Source: Helicobacter bilis (GTDB lineage Bacteria > Campylobacterota > Campylobacteria > Campylobacterales > Helicobacteraceae). From it: 64,000 nt of DNA. The position numbers were made by a program, and so were the translations under genes. Within the stretch, counting starts at the first letter, position 1; every line of letters starts with the position of its first letter. Below the pieces are notes generated by a model. The model was not told the DNA's origin. It did not search any database and saw only the letters and a program-made list of their open reading frames with translations. The DNA lies in NCBI RefSeq assembly GCF_900198365.1, contig NZ_FZMS01000001.1, positions 22,760-86,759 on the forward strand, in the 5' to 3' direction. This document shows positions 27,648 through 36,328 of this stretch, piece by piece.

Positions 27648-30425
27648 ATGCAGATTCCATGCTCTCATTGTAAGCAAGTATATAATAAAGACGCATTAAA
27701 AGAAGTAAAAGATACAGAATCTAAAAAGACTTTATATTTTTGCTGTAATGGCTGTGAGCTTGCCTATTCGCTTTTAAAATCATGCAATTTAGAATCTTTT
27801 TATACAAAGCTAGGCGATAATACTCTGCAAACAAAGAAGCTACAAGATTCTAAAGTGGCTACAAACTTTAACTCTATAAATTTCACACAAAAATATCTTA
27901 AAGATTCTAATGGTTTAAAGGAAGTGCATTTTATCATAGAAGGCGTTGTGTGTGCGGCATGTGTATGGCTAAATGAGCAGATTTTAGCAAAGATTAAAGG
28001 TATAAAAGAACTAAAGATAAACTACACTACACATAAGGCAAAAATACTTTTTGATCCAAGTGAGACAAACTTTCAGCAAATCTATGATGAGATTGCAAAA
28101 ATAGGCTATAAAGCTATCGTTTATGACCCGCAAGATAGGGAGCAAAATGATAATGTGAGAAATAGGGAATACTACATTAAACTAGCGGTAGCGATATTTT
28201 GTGCGATGAATGTTATGTGGGTAAATGTAGGGCAGTATAGTGGCTTTTTTTCTGGGATAGATTCTATATCAAGTAATATTTTAAATCTTGCGAGTTTTAT
28301 CCTTGCTACACCTGTGCTTTTCTTTTGTGCGAGTGATTTTTATAAACAAGCATATAGGGGGCTAAAAAATGGCGTGATAGGTATGGAAATGCTTGTTATA
28401 ACTGGCACGACCCTTGTGTATTGCTACTCGATTTATGCGTGGCTTAGTGGGAGTGGGCATACTTATTTTGAATCTGTGTGTATGATTATTTTATTTGTGC
28501 TAAGTGCGAAATTTTTAGAATCTTTAAGTCAAAAAAGGGCAAATGATAATCTCTGTAAATTAAATGCGATACTACCGCTTGAGGCAAGAAGAGAGAGTGG
28601 CGAAATAGTATCAGTATATGATATAAAGGCTGGGGATACCTTGCTTGTGTTAGCTGGAGAAATGCTTTGTGTTGATGGAGTTTTGCTTAGTCCAAACGCA
28701 CATTTAGATTATGCTAATATTAGCGGTGAGAGTGTAGCTATCACAAAAGAAGTGAATGAAGAGATTATGGCAGGAGCAATAGCCCTTGATAAGCCGCTTA
28801 TCTACAAGGCACAAAAAAGCTTTGAAGATTCTAGCATGAGTAAGTTGGCAAGGCTTTTAAAAGAGAGTGAGTTTAGCACACCACAAATCGCAACAACTGC
28901 TTTTAAAATCGCTGGGAAGTTTAGTCGCATTGTTTTAAGTATTGCTTTACTTAGCTTTTGCTATTACTATTTTTTCACACAGCATGGCTTTGAGTATGCT
29001 TTGCTTATTGCGGTATCTGTGATTGTGATTGCTTGTCCTTGTGCGTTAGCGCTTGCTACGCCCATTGCTAGTGTAGTGAGCTTAAATGTAGGCTTTAAAA
29101 ATCACATTATCTACACAAAGGCTGACTTTTTAGAATCTCTAGCAAAAGCAGATTCTATAATCTTTGATAAAACAGGCACATTAACACAGGGAAATATGAG
29201 TGTAGTGAGTATGACTCAATATAATGGCTTTATGGAATTGCTTGGGGGTTCTGCTTTAGATTCTAAAGATTATCATATTAAACAAAGCGAGATAAATCAA
29301 AACTTAGATTCTAAAAATTGTCATATTGACCTTGAGCAAAGCGAAGGGGAAATAAACCTAGATTCTCACTCTTGTCATATTGAGCGTAGCGAAATATCTA
29401 ATATGGAAAATATAGAATCTAAACAAAGCATAGAGCCTATAAACAAAGATTCCATAAAAGATATAGAATCTACAAAAAGCACCAAAACAAGGCAAATCTG
29501 CAGTTTCTTTAGTAAAGAGACAACGCAGGTAAAGCAGAAAGAAAAAGGATTTCTATATGCTTTACTCAAACACAACAACCACACAATCGCAAAAGCTATA
29601 TTACAATCTTTATATAAGGATAATACAGAATTAGATTCATTAAAAGATTTAGCAAATACATATAATTTTAAAGACTTTTCACTTATTGCAGGGAGTGGAT
29701 TTGAATCTTATTGTGACAATACACATATTATAGGCGGTAGCAGGGCATATATGGAAAAAATGGGAGTTAGTCTATATAATGATATAGATTCAAATAAGAC
29801 AAACACAGACGATGATATAACAGAATGCTTCATTGCATATAAATTAGAGAATGAAAAAAGCTACACTCTTGCGTATAGATTTGGTTTAAAAGATTCTATA
29901 AAAGATGGAGCAAAAGAGCTTATCTCACTTCTGCATAGTCATAAAAAGAAAGTAAGCATTCTTAGTGGCGATAGAGAAAGTGTTGTAAAAAAAGTCGCAC
30001 AAGAGTTGCATATCAAAGACTATAAACATTCAAAAACGCCCTTGCAAAAGGCAGAGTTTGTGAAAGATTTAATAGCAAAGGGGCATAATGTCGTTATGAT
30101 TGGCGATGGATTAAATGATTCACTTGCACTAAAATATGCACAAGTTGGCATTGCCATGGGGAGTGGTAGCGAGATTGCCCTACAATATAGCGATGTGATT
30201 ATCCTTGATGATAGTCTAAAAAGCCTTTCAAAAGCCTTTAAAATCGCACATAAAACCCTGCGTATTATAAAAGGCAACCTACTTATGAGCTTAGTGTATA
30301 ATGCCCTTGCTATTCCGCTTGCATTTTTTGGCTTTGTGATTCCATTATTTGCGGCGGCATTTATGAGTTTGAGTTCATTATGTGTTGTGCTAAATTCATT
30401 GCGACTCTACAAAAGTAGGCTTTAA
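27648..30425 (+). CDS. ccoI: heavy-metal P-type ATPase, CcoI/FixI type (copper)
   Basis: 925 residues. An N-terminal cysteine module (CSHCKQVY and FCCNGCELAY) precedes an HMA domain with CAAC, about eight membrane segments, the CPC ion site (Cys463-Pro-Cys465 in VIACPCALALATP), the phosphorylated Asp507 in DKTGTLTQG, and the hinge MIGDGLNDSLAL. CcoI-type pumps supply copper for cbb3 oxidase assembly. About 95 residues of low-complexity insert (about residues 534-630, Ser/Asp/Glu/Asn/Lys-rich, with three CHI-containing units) enlarge the nucleotide-binding domain, explaining the extra length over relatives of roughly 790. No cco genes are adjacent. Confidence 0.9.
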   Translation: MQIPCSHCKQVYNKDALKEVKDTESKKTLYFCCNGCELAYSLLKSCNLESFYTKLGDNTLQTKKLQDSKVATNFNSINFTQKYLKDSNGLKEVHFIIEGVVCAACVWLNEQILAKIKGIKELKINYTTHKAKILFDPSETNFQQIYDEIAKIGYKAIVYDPQDREQNDNVRNREYYIKLAVAIFCAMNVMWVNVGQYSGFFSGIDSISSNILNLASFILATPVLFFCASDFYKQAYRGLKNGVIGMEMLVITGTTLVYCYSIYAWLSGSGHTYFESVCMIILFVLSAKFLESLSQKRANDNLCKLNAILPLEARRESGEIVSVYDIKAGDTLLVLAGEMLCVDGVLLSPNAHLDYANISGESVAITKEVNEEIMAGAIALDKPLIYKAQKSFEDSSMSKLARLLKESEFSTPQIATTAFKIAGKFSRIVLSIALLSFCYYYFFTQHGFEYALLIAVSVIVIACPCALALATPIASVVSLNVGFKNHIIYTKADFLESLAKADSIIFDKTGTLTQGNMSVVSMTQYNGFMELLGGSALDSKDYHIKQSEINQNLDSKNCHIDLEQSEGEINLDSHSCHIERSEISNMENIESKQSIEPINKDSIKDIESTKSTKTRQICSFFSKETTQVKQKEKGFLYALLKHNNHTIAKAILQSLYKDNTELDSLKDLANTYNFKDFSLIAGSGFESYCDNTHIIGGSRAYMEKMGVSLYNDIDSNKTNTDDDITECFIAYKLENEKSYTLAYRFGLKDSIKDGAKELISLLHSHKKKVSILSGDRESVVKKVAQELHIKDYKHSKTPLQKAEFVKDLIAKGHNVVMIGDGLNDSLALKYAQVGIAMGSGSEIALQYSDVIILDDSLKSLSKAFKIAHKTLRIIKGNLLMSLVYNALAIPLAFFGFVIPLFAAAFMSLSSLCVVLNSLRLYKSRL
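29361..29450 (+). repeat. coding repeat unit, copy in ccoI
   Basis: Encodes CHIERSEISNMENIESK within the ATPase insert. From 29373 about 52 bp match a segment from 33660 with two differences seen by eye, and similarity continues around a small gap to the GATTCCATAAA segment. Two more diverged units (YHIKQSEIN, CHIDLEQSEGEIN) lie just upstream at 29270-29355. Confidence 0.85.
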
Positions 30426-30500
30426 TATTGTTTTTAATCCGCTATAATTTTAGCTTTTTTGTAAGTTATTGAATCTTTTTTTGAAAATATTGGGAACATT

Positions 30501-32972
30501 ATGCGTCTTTTATTGCTTCTTTTTTGTATGTTTAGTCTATCTTTTGCAGAAGTTATACAATCTGTAAAAGTGAATAATATTACTTATATGTCAGAATCTC
30601 TAGCAAAAGATATAATCAATATAAAATCAGGTGAAAAGCTTGACTATGGCAAGGTAGATGCTGCTATCCTAGCCCTTTATAAGCAAGGCTACTTTAATGA
30701 TATTTATGCGACTTTTGATAATGGAATCTTGCAATTTTTTGTAAAAGAGAAACCAGCTATTGCAAGCATTGAGCTAAAAGGCTATGGCACACAGAGTGAA
30801 AAAGAGACAATTTATGGGCAGATTGGAATCAAAAAGGGCGATACCTATGATGATATAAAGCTAGATAAAGCCCTTGAAACACTCAAACAAATGTTAGAAT
30901 ATAAGGGCTATTATGGCAGTGTGATTGAGCCTAGCGTAGTAGAGCTTAGTGAGGGCAGAGCAGTAGCAATTACCTTAAATGTTAATCGTGGGGATACAAT
31001 CATCATTGAAAAAAGCTATTATGAGGGTGCTACAAAGCTACCAAAAAGAAAGTTAGAATCTCTTAGTGCGAATAAGCAAAGAGATTTTATGGGGTGGTTA
31101 CCCGGGCTTAATGCAGGTAAGCTTATGCTAGGTGAGATTGAGCTTGATTCATTACGCATACAAGATTCTTATATGCGTAATGGCTTTTTAGACGCACAGG
31201 TATCAAATCCGCTTCTTTCAGTCAATATGACAAATCACAAAGCACAGCTTTACTACAATGTAAGCGAGGGAGAGCAGTATAAAGTCAGTGGAATCTCTTT
31301 TGTGATTGATAAAGACCATGAAGGCGAGATTACAGAAGAAGAACTAAAAAAAGATTTAAGCACTAAGATTGGCGAAGTCTTTAATATACAAAATGTAAGA
31401 GATGATTCTCAACGCATAAAGCTAAAAGTAGCCGATTTAGGTTATGCTTATGTCGCAGTGAATCCAGACTTAAAAAAGAATGCAGAAAAGCAAGAAGTAG
31501 AAGTTGTGTTTCACATTGACTTTGGTAAAAAAGTGCGTATTAATGATGTCTTAATCACAGGTAACACACGAACAGGTGATAGAATCATACGCCGTGAAAT
31601 CCTCATCGCACCGGGTGATATCTACTCTTTAGGCAAGATTCAAAGCAGTGAGATTGCATTAAAGCGTATTGGCTATTTTGAAAATGTCCGCATTGATGAA
31701 AGGCGTATTAGCGAAGATTCTATGGATTTAGTCGTAAATGTTACAGAGGGTAGGACAGGGGAGCTTACCTTTGGTATCGGTTATGGTAGCTTTTATGGAC
31801 TTATGGTCAATGCGAGTGTAAATGAGCGCAATCTCTTTGGCAGTGGCTTTGGGGCAAGTTTATATGCGAATGTAAGCTTTGGGGGCGATCTCTCTTTTTA
31901 TAATGCAAGCACTAGCTTTTTTACCGCTACACAACAAGCCTTTAATCTAAGCCTTACAAACCCTAGAATCCTAGATTCTAAATGGAGTTTATCTATGAAT
32001 CTCTATTATAGTCGCTACCTTAACTATGTTTATACGCAGCAAAGCGTAGGTGGTGGCTTCACTGTTGGGCGATTATTACTTCCTACTTTAAGGCTTAATG
32101 TAGGCTATGATATCAATAAAACAGATACCTTTGGATTCTACAATCTCTACACAGGACAAGCCCAACCGCAGTATCAAAAGTATTATGATTCTGGAAATCA
32201 AGGCTTATGGGATAGAAGCTATTCTGGTTGGGATAATGCTCCAATTAAAAGCTCTATTACCCCAAGCCTTGTATTTGATAACACAGATGACTACTATTTT
32301 CCTAAAAATGGTAACTCTACAACGCTTTCTTTAAATATCGCAGGTATTGGTGGTGATGTGTATTATACAAAGCTATATGCGAAGACTGGATTCTATTTTG
32401 ATATTAGCAAATGGACTAAAATCGATTTAATCGCACGATATAAGGCACAAGGTGGCTATCTCTTCCGCTATAATCCAAACCACTTCTTACCACTTAATGA
32501 TACTTTCTATATGGGTGGTGTAGGCACAATCAGGGGATATTCAAGCTATTCTATTACACCGCTAGATAGCGATGGCTTACGCGTAGGTGGCGATGGAATC
32601 TTTACAAATTCAGTAGAGCTTAGCTATGGCTTAATCCCTAGTGCAAAAATGCGTGTAGCCTTATATGCAGATTATGGGATCTTGACCTATCATGGTGCAA
32701 ATGGTGCGGCAAACTTTAAGCAATATGGCACAATTTATGGTAACTCAAGTATATTAGCAAGGGGTGCAGCAGGTGTCGCAGTCGAATGGGTATCGCCTAT
32801 GGGACCCATTGTAATAGTAATCCCTATGCTATGGTATGGACCAACAGACCCTATGGGTATAGGACCTAGCAAAATCTTTAGCTATGGCACAGCAAATGAC
32901 ATTCGTGCAAGTGGTGGCTATCTTACAAACTATCCTAGCTTTTTTGAATTTACTATGGGGACTAGATTCTAA
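30501..32972 (+). CDS. bamA: outer membrane protein assembly factor BamA
   Basis: 823 residues. Signal peptide MRLLLLLFCMFSLSFA, then POTRA repeats (about residues 20-420; e.g. VNNITYMSESLAKDIINIKSG and VRINDVLITGNTRTGDRIIR), then a 16-strand barrel with lid-loop VGTIRGYSSYSITP and the terminal aromatic FEFTMGTRF. BamA is the essential insertase for outer-membrane beta-barrels. It follows ccoI by 75 bp, with GGGAAC before the ATG, and reads into the next two envelope genes. Confidence 0.96.
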   Translation: MRLLLLLFCMFSLSFAEVIQSVKVNNITYMSESLAKDIINIKSGEKLDYGKVDAAILALYKQGYFNDIYATFDNGILQFFVKEKPAIASIELKGYGTQSEKETIYGQIGIKKGDTYDDIKLDKALETLKQMLEYKGYYGSVIEPSVVELSEGRAVAITLNVNRGDTIIIEKSYYEGATKLPKRKLESLSANKQRDFMGWLPGLNAGKLMLGEIELDSLRIQDSYMRNGFLDAQVSNPLLSVNMTNHKAQLYYNVSEGEQYKVSGISFVIDKDHEGEITEEELKKDLSTKIGEVFNIQNVRDDSQRIKLKVADLGYAYVAVNPDLKKNAEKQEVEVVFHIDFGKKVRINDVLITGNTRTGDRIIRREILIAPGDIYSLGKIQSSEIALKRIGYFENVRIDERRISEDSMDLVVNVTEGRTGELTFGIGYGSFYGLMVNASVNERNLFGSGFGASLYANVSFGGDLSFYNASTSFFTATQQAFNLSLTNPRILDSKWSLSMNLYYSRYLNYVYTQQSVGGGFTVGRLLLPTLRLNVGYDINKTDTFGFYNLYTGQAQPQYQKYYDSGNQGLWDRSYSGWDNAPIKSSITPSLVFDNTDDYYFPKNGNSTTLSLNIAGIGGDVYYTKLYAKTGFYFDISKWTKIDLIARYKAQGGYLFRYNPNHFLPLNDTFYMGGVGTIRGYSSYSITPLDSDGLRVGGDGIFTNSVELSYGLIPSAKMRVALYADYGILTYHGANGAANFKQYGTIYGNSSILARGAAGVAVEWVSPMGPIVIVIPMLWYGPTDPMGIGPSKIFSYGTANDIRASGGYLTNYPSFFEFTMGTRF

Positions 32973-33047
32973 TCTTTGTATTCCTATGTGTAATGCGGAT
33001 TCTAAAAGCTATTTTGAAAGTGTGCGGATAAGTTTGCAAGGATTTAT

Positions 33048-34085
33048 ATGTCATTATCATCATATATTTTGAACGCATTATCTTTGCGACAAAAGATAGT
33101 CGTTATTCTGCTTTTTAGTAGCGTTATGCTTGGTATTGTAAGTGTGTGTATTATGCGTAGTGAGTGGATATTCTCACTTCTTTGTGGCTGCTTATCTTAT
33201 ATACTACTTATGATAGTAACATTTCAGTCTATCCGCACAAAGATTACACAAAAGATACAAGAAGCCGACACAGAAGAAAAACTACTCAAATACGCAAGCA
33301 AATACGATGATGAAATGCAAGATATTACACAAAAAGTTATCTCACAAGATTCTAAGCATAACGCAGAATCTTATCCAAACGAGTGGGCTGTGGGGTTTAG
33401 GGCGCAAAATAGCAAGATTTTAGAATCTCAACCATTTGGGCGGGTGCAGGGCGTAGGGGTGCAAGATAATGAGAATTTAGAATCTACACAAAACACCCCA
33501 ACCCATACAGCACAGAATTTAGAATTTAATAATTGTCATATTAACCAAAGCGAAAGGGAAATATCTAGCAAATCTTTAAAACAGAATCTAGATTCTATTC
33601 CTTATAAGCAGAGTGCAGAGCTTAAAACACAAGATAAACAAAATCTAGATTCTAAACCTTGTCATATTGAGCGAAGCGAAATATCTAATATGAAAAATAT
33701 AGAATCTAAACTAAGCAAAGATTCCATAAATAAAGATTCTTCAATCCCCCCAAATACCCAAACAACAGAAAATACAGAATCTAATCCCACCGCAAAGCAA
33801 AGCAAAAAAGAAAAAAGCAAAGAGAGATTAAAACTTCTTGATTTATCAAAGGCGAGTTTAGGCTTTGAGCTTAGCTTTTCACTCCCTAGAATCTTTGTAT
33901 TCATTGGCATGATTGTGTGTTGTGTTGTGCTAGTGTGGTTTAGGGCATTCTATCCACTTGTATATCTTTTTGGTGTATTTCTTGGCGTTGTGCTTATTAT
34001 GTGCTTTTTACTTATGAAGCGATGGCATGATGATTTTATGCAAAATTCACATAAACACGACACCAAATCATGCAAAACTTGCTAG
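33048..34085 (+). CDS. inner membrane protein with low-complexity central region
   Basis: 345 residues, no family recognised. Two N-terminal membrane segments (about residues 14-60: IVVILLFSSVMLGIVSVCIM and LLCGCLSYILLMIV) and two C-terminal ones (IFVFIGMIVCCVVLVWF and YPLVYLFGVFLGVVLIMCFL) flank a 190-residue hydrophilic middle. The middle is rich in Ser/Asn/Gln/Lys/Glu and holds two copies of the coding repeat also seen in ccoI. The termini look conserved while the middle looks expanded by repeats. Co-directional with bamA (75-bp gap) and 30 bp before the next small gene. Confidence 0.7.
   Translation: MSLSSYILNALSLRQKIVVILLFSSVMLGIVSVCIMRSEWIFSLLCGCLSYILLMIVTFQSIRTKITQKIQEADTEEKLLKYASKYDDEMQDITQKVISQDSKHNAESYPNEWAVGFRAQNSKILESQPFGRVQGVGVQDNENLESTQNTPTHTAQNLEFNNCHINQSEREISSKSLKQNLDSIPYKQSAELKTQDKQNLDSKPCHIERSEISNMKNIESKLSKDSINKDSSIPPNTQTTENTESNPTAKQSKKEKSKERLKLLDLSKASLGFELSFSLPRIFVFIGMIVCCVVLVWFRAFYPLVYLFGVFLGVVLIMCFLLMKRWHDDFMQNSHKHDTKSCKTC
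33643..33737 (+). repeat. coding repeat unit, copy in the 33-34 kb membrane protein
   Basis: Encodes CHIERSEISNMKNIESK, almost identical at DNA level to the unit at 29361-29450. A diverged sister unit (CHINQSEREIS) lies at about 33530-33580 in the same gene. The frame used is the same in both host genes. Confidence 0.85.
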
Positions 34086-34115
34086 AATCTACAAAATCTT
34101 TTAATAGGAGCGGTT

Positions 34116-34439
34116 ATGAAACATGTAGGTTTTGTATTTTTTGTGAGTGCGTTTCTTATGGTAAAGTTAGCATTTTGTGTGCCTGCTACAATCCAAAATG
34201 CTTATGATAATATTTGCTGGACTTGTTATAGCCCAGAAGTTGCAGTGCAGAATTTTCTCTCAAAATACCGCGAACCATTGCGGAATCTATGCTTCAAAAA
34301 AGATGCTAAAGCATGTGAAATGATGGCTACTCTCTACTCGGCATTACAAAATGACATAGACGCACAAGACTATTACCAAATGGCTTGCAAACTTGGTGTA
34401 AAAGACTCTTGTGCTAAGGTGGATGTAGAAGAAGAATGA
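34116..34439 (+). CDS. small periplasmic Sel1/TPR-like protein
   Basis: 107 residues with a signal peptide (MKHVGFVFFVSAFLMVKLAFC) and five cysteines after it. DAKACEMMATLYSALQNDIDAQDYYQMACKLGVKDSC has the spacing and paired Cys of Sel1-like or Helicobacter cysteine-rich repeats (one to two helical repeats). AGGAG precedes the ATG. Function unknown; probably last in the bamA transcript. Confidence 0.65.
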   Translation: MKHVGFVFFVSAFLMVKLAFCVPATIQNAYDNICWTCYSPEVAVQNFLSKYREPLRNLCFKKDAKACEMMATLYSALQNDIDAQDYYQMACKLGVKDSCAKVDVEEE

Positions 34440-34442
34440 TTA

Positions 34443-34482
34443 AAATCTGGTAATTTTTGGCCAAAAACGGCTGTTCAGATTT
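34443..34482. terminator. inverted repeat between convergent genes
   Basis: AAATCTG (34443-34449) pairs with CAGATTT (34476-34482) around a self-complementary TTTTTGGCCAAAAA (34454-34467). It lies 3 bp after one gene and about 40 bp past the stop of the opposing gene, where a two-way terminator would be expected. Stem quality is modest. Confidence 0.4.
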
Positions 34483-34520
34483 AGATAAGGCATGATACGG
34501 CCTTGGCAATTGCTTGAGAT

Positions 34521-36179
34521 TTACTTAGTAACCACATTGTCTTGTTTGCACATTTCTTCAAATTCCATATAATATTCCCAGTTATTTACAATGTCTGGTC
34601 TATGCTTCTTAATATGCGTTAAGTTTGGGTCTAGTATGGCTTTTAGCTTTTGTCTTTCTTCCTTGTTGTGTCGTAAATATTCTAGTATATCTTTTTCTCT
34701 TACAAGGTTTTTATCTGCCCTTTTTACCTCAAAATCAATCTCGCTTATTAATTCGGTTAAATATGCAAAAACTGCTTCATGTAATTTTTTGTCAGCACAA
34801 AGCGATTCATACTTATCTTTTTTTATATAAATGCTAAAGGTGTGATTAATTCCGCTACAAACTTGTGGGCTTATGTCAATCTCATCGGTGTTTTTTGGAA
34901 AATCTATGGTGATTAAATACGCATTTTCATTTATTGTTGCATTCCCATTGTTTGTTTCATTATGCTTTGAATATATGTTATCTATATCTTCAGCATCAAC
35001 ATAGAGATAAATGGGCAATATCATCAAAAGATTACCCGTAAAAACATTGGTGGTAAAAGGCTTTTTGCATTCTTTTGTTGGTTTTTTGAAACCAAACTCT
35101 TTTGAGAGTTTTTTAAAGGTTTCAAATGCTGTGTCAGTACTAATTTCTTTCGTATCTATATAGCGGACATAGGAATGCTTGATTAAAGATACTAGGGCGT
35201 TTTGAGGAAATATTCTGCCATAACCAAATAAAAAACGATTTGATATATCATTAATTGTAAAATCATCTCGATTGAGATATTTTGTTATTTCGTGATAATC
35301 GCTAGTAAGATTAATTTTTTCATGTTGTTTAAACACAAAATTTCTATTTAGCATATGTCTTATTAATCCAATTGGATCACGCATTTGACACAAGACTGGC
35401 ACATTTGCCTGAATTAGATGGAGAAATTTATGATAACCATCAGGATCTACACATCGATTAATGTCGTATTCGATTATGGTAAGGAAGTTGTAATCATACT
35501 TATTGTATTGCAACTCCTCAAAATAGATTTTATAAGATTCCACGCCGAGCTTTTGATGAAAGTCTTCCGTAAGAATCTCAACAACACCCAAAGCTTCAAA
35601 CATTCTAGTTGTTGAATTTACACCAACACCATGCGAAGCAACCCGCACAAACTTATAATTGTTTGGCAAAGGTAAATTCAGTGCCCATGCCAAACCGCTA
35701 TATGTAGTGTCGTAATTAATATGCCTTGGATTTATGAGTGGCGGATATTGGATGGAATTTATTAAAGATTGATTGTTTTGTGTAGTTTGACTATTTGTGG
35801 GGGGGGGGGGGGTGAAATTGATAAAATCATGCATGCTATCAAACTTTATATTATATTTTTGCGTGATTGTATCTATATATTCTTTCTTAAAAGTATCAGA
35901 TTCTAACCACTCTATGTGTTTCTTAAGATTCTTTGCGAAAAATATAGGATTGGCAATAATCATTTCTTTATAATTGTTAATAAATCTGTTTTTCAAAATA
36001 ATAAAAGTTGGATATTGTTTAGCGCTCAATGCTATTTTTGGATACACATATAATAAGCAGGGGACAAATAATTTGTTAAGTGCTGGCAATAACTTTGATT
36101 TTCTCAAAACATATATGCACGACCTATATATTCCCTCGCGTTTAAGTATCTTAAGGCTCCTAGAATCTTTAAAACCCAT
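34521..36179 (-). CDS. DUF2972-like protein with in-frame C14 tract
   Basis: 552 residues from the ATG at 36179 (AGGAAA 4 nt upstream; a start 27 codons earlier is less likely). Basic N-terminal region, then a Pro run encoded by C14, then a sulfotransferase-like domain. That domain has FVRVASHGVGVNSTTRMFEA (P-loop-like) and VLCQMRDPIGLIRHMLNRNF, as in DUF2972 proteins common in Campylobacter and Helicobacter. The C-terminus is charged. No signal peptide. A role in surface glycan modification is guessed from the sulfotransferase-like motif. With 14 Cs the frame is open, so it is ON here. Confidence 0.75.
   Translation of the reverse strand: MGFKDSRSLKILKREGIYRSCIYVLRKSKLLPALNKLFVPCLLYVYPKIALSAKQYPTFIILKNRFINNYKEMIIANPIFFAKNLKKHIEWLESDTFKKEYIDTITQKYNIKFDSMHDFINFTPPPPTNSQTTQNNQSLINSIQYPPLINPRHINYDTTYSGLAWALNLPLPNNYKFVRVASHGVGVNSTTRMFEALGVVEILTEDFHQKLGVESYKIYFEELQYNKYDYNFLTIIEYDINRCVDPDGYHKFLHLIQANVPVLCQMRDPIGLIRHMLNRNFVFKQHEKINLTSDYHEITKYLNRDDFTINDISNRFLFGYGRIFPQNALVSLIKHSYVRYIDTKEISTDTAFETFKKLSKEFGFKKPTKECKKPFTTNVFTGNLLMILPIYLYVDAEDIDNIYSKHNETNNGNATINENAYLITIDFPKNTDEIDISPQVCSGINHTFSIYIKKDKYESLCADKKLHEAVFAYLTELISEIDFEVKRADKNLVREKDILEYLRHNKEERQKLKAILDPNLTHIKKHRPDIVNNWEYYMEFEEMCKQDNVVTK
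35799..35812 (-). repeat. C14/G14 homopolymer in the DUF2972-like gene
   Basis: Fourteen Gs on the plus strand, read as four prolines in the gene. Any change not a multiple of three would truncate the protein to about 120 residues, before its main domain. Confidence 0.95.
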
Positions 36180-36274
36180 ACTGTTTCCTATCGTAATATT
36201 TGTGTGTGAATTATAGCCAAAACGCAAGCGATATGCAACACAGTTCGCACATATAACCAAAAGTGTCTATATTT

Positions 36275-36290
36275 TTGGAACTCTATTTGC
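36275..36290 (+). promoter_or_regulatory. sigma-54 promoter of flgE
   Basis: TTGGAACTCTATTTGC has the invariant GG and GC dinucleotides 10 nt apart (277-278 and 289-290), matching the -24/-12 consensus closely. It lies about 38 bp before flgE, a sigma-54 class 2 flagellar gene in Helicobacter. The activator of this class, FlgR, is encoded at 56-57 kb in this window. Confidence 0.85.
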
Positions 36291-36328
36291 TTCACATATC
36301 AAAATTTCAATTATTGTAAAGGATTTCT

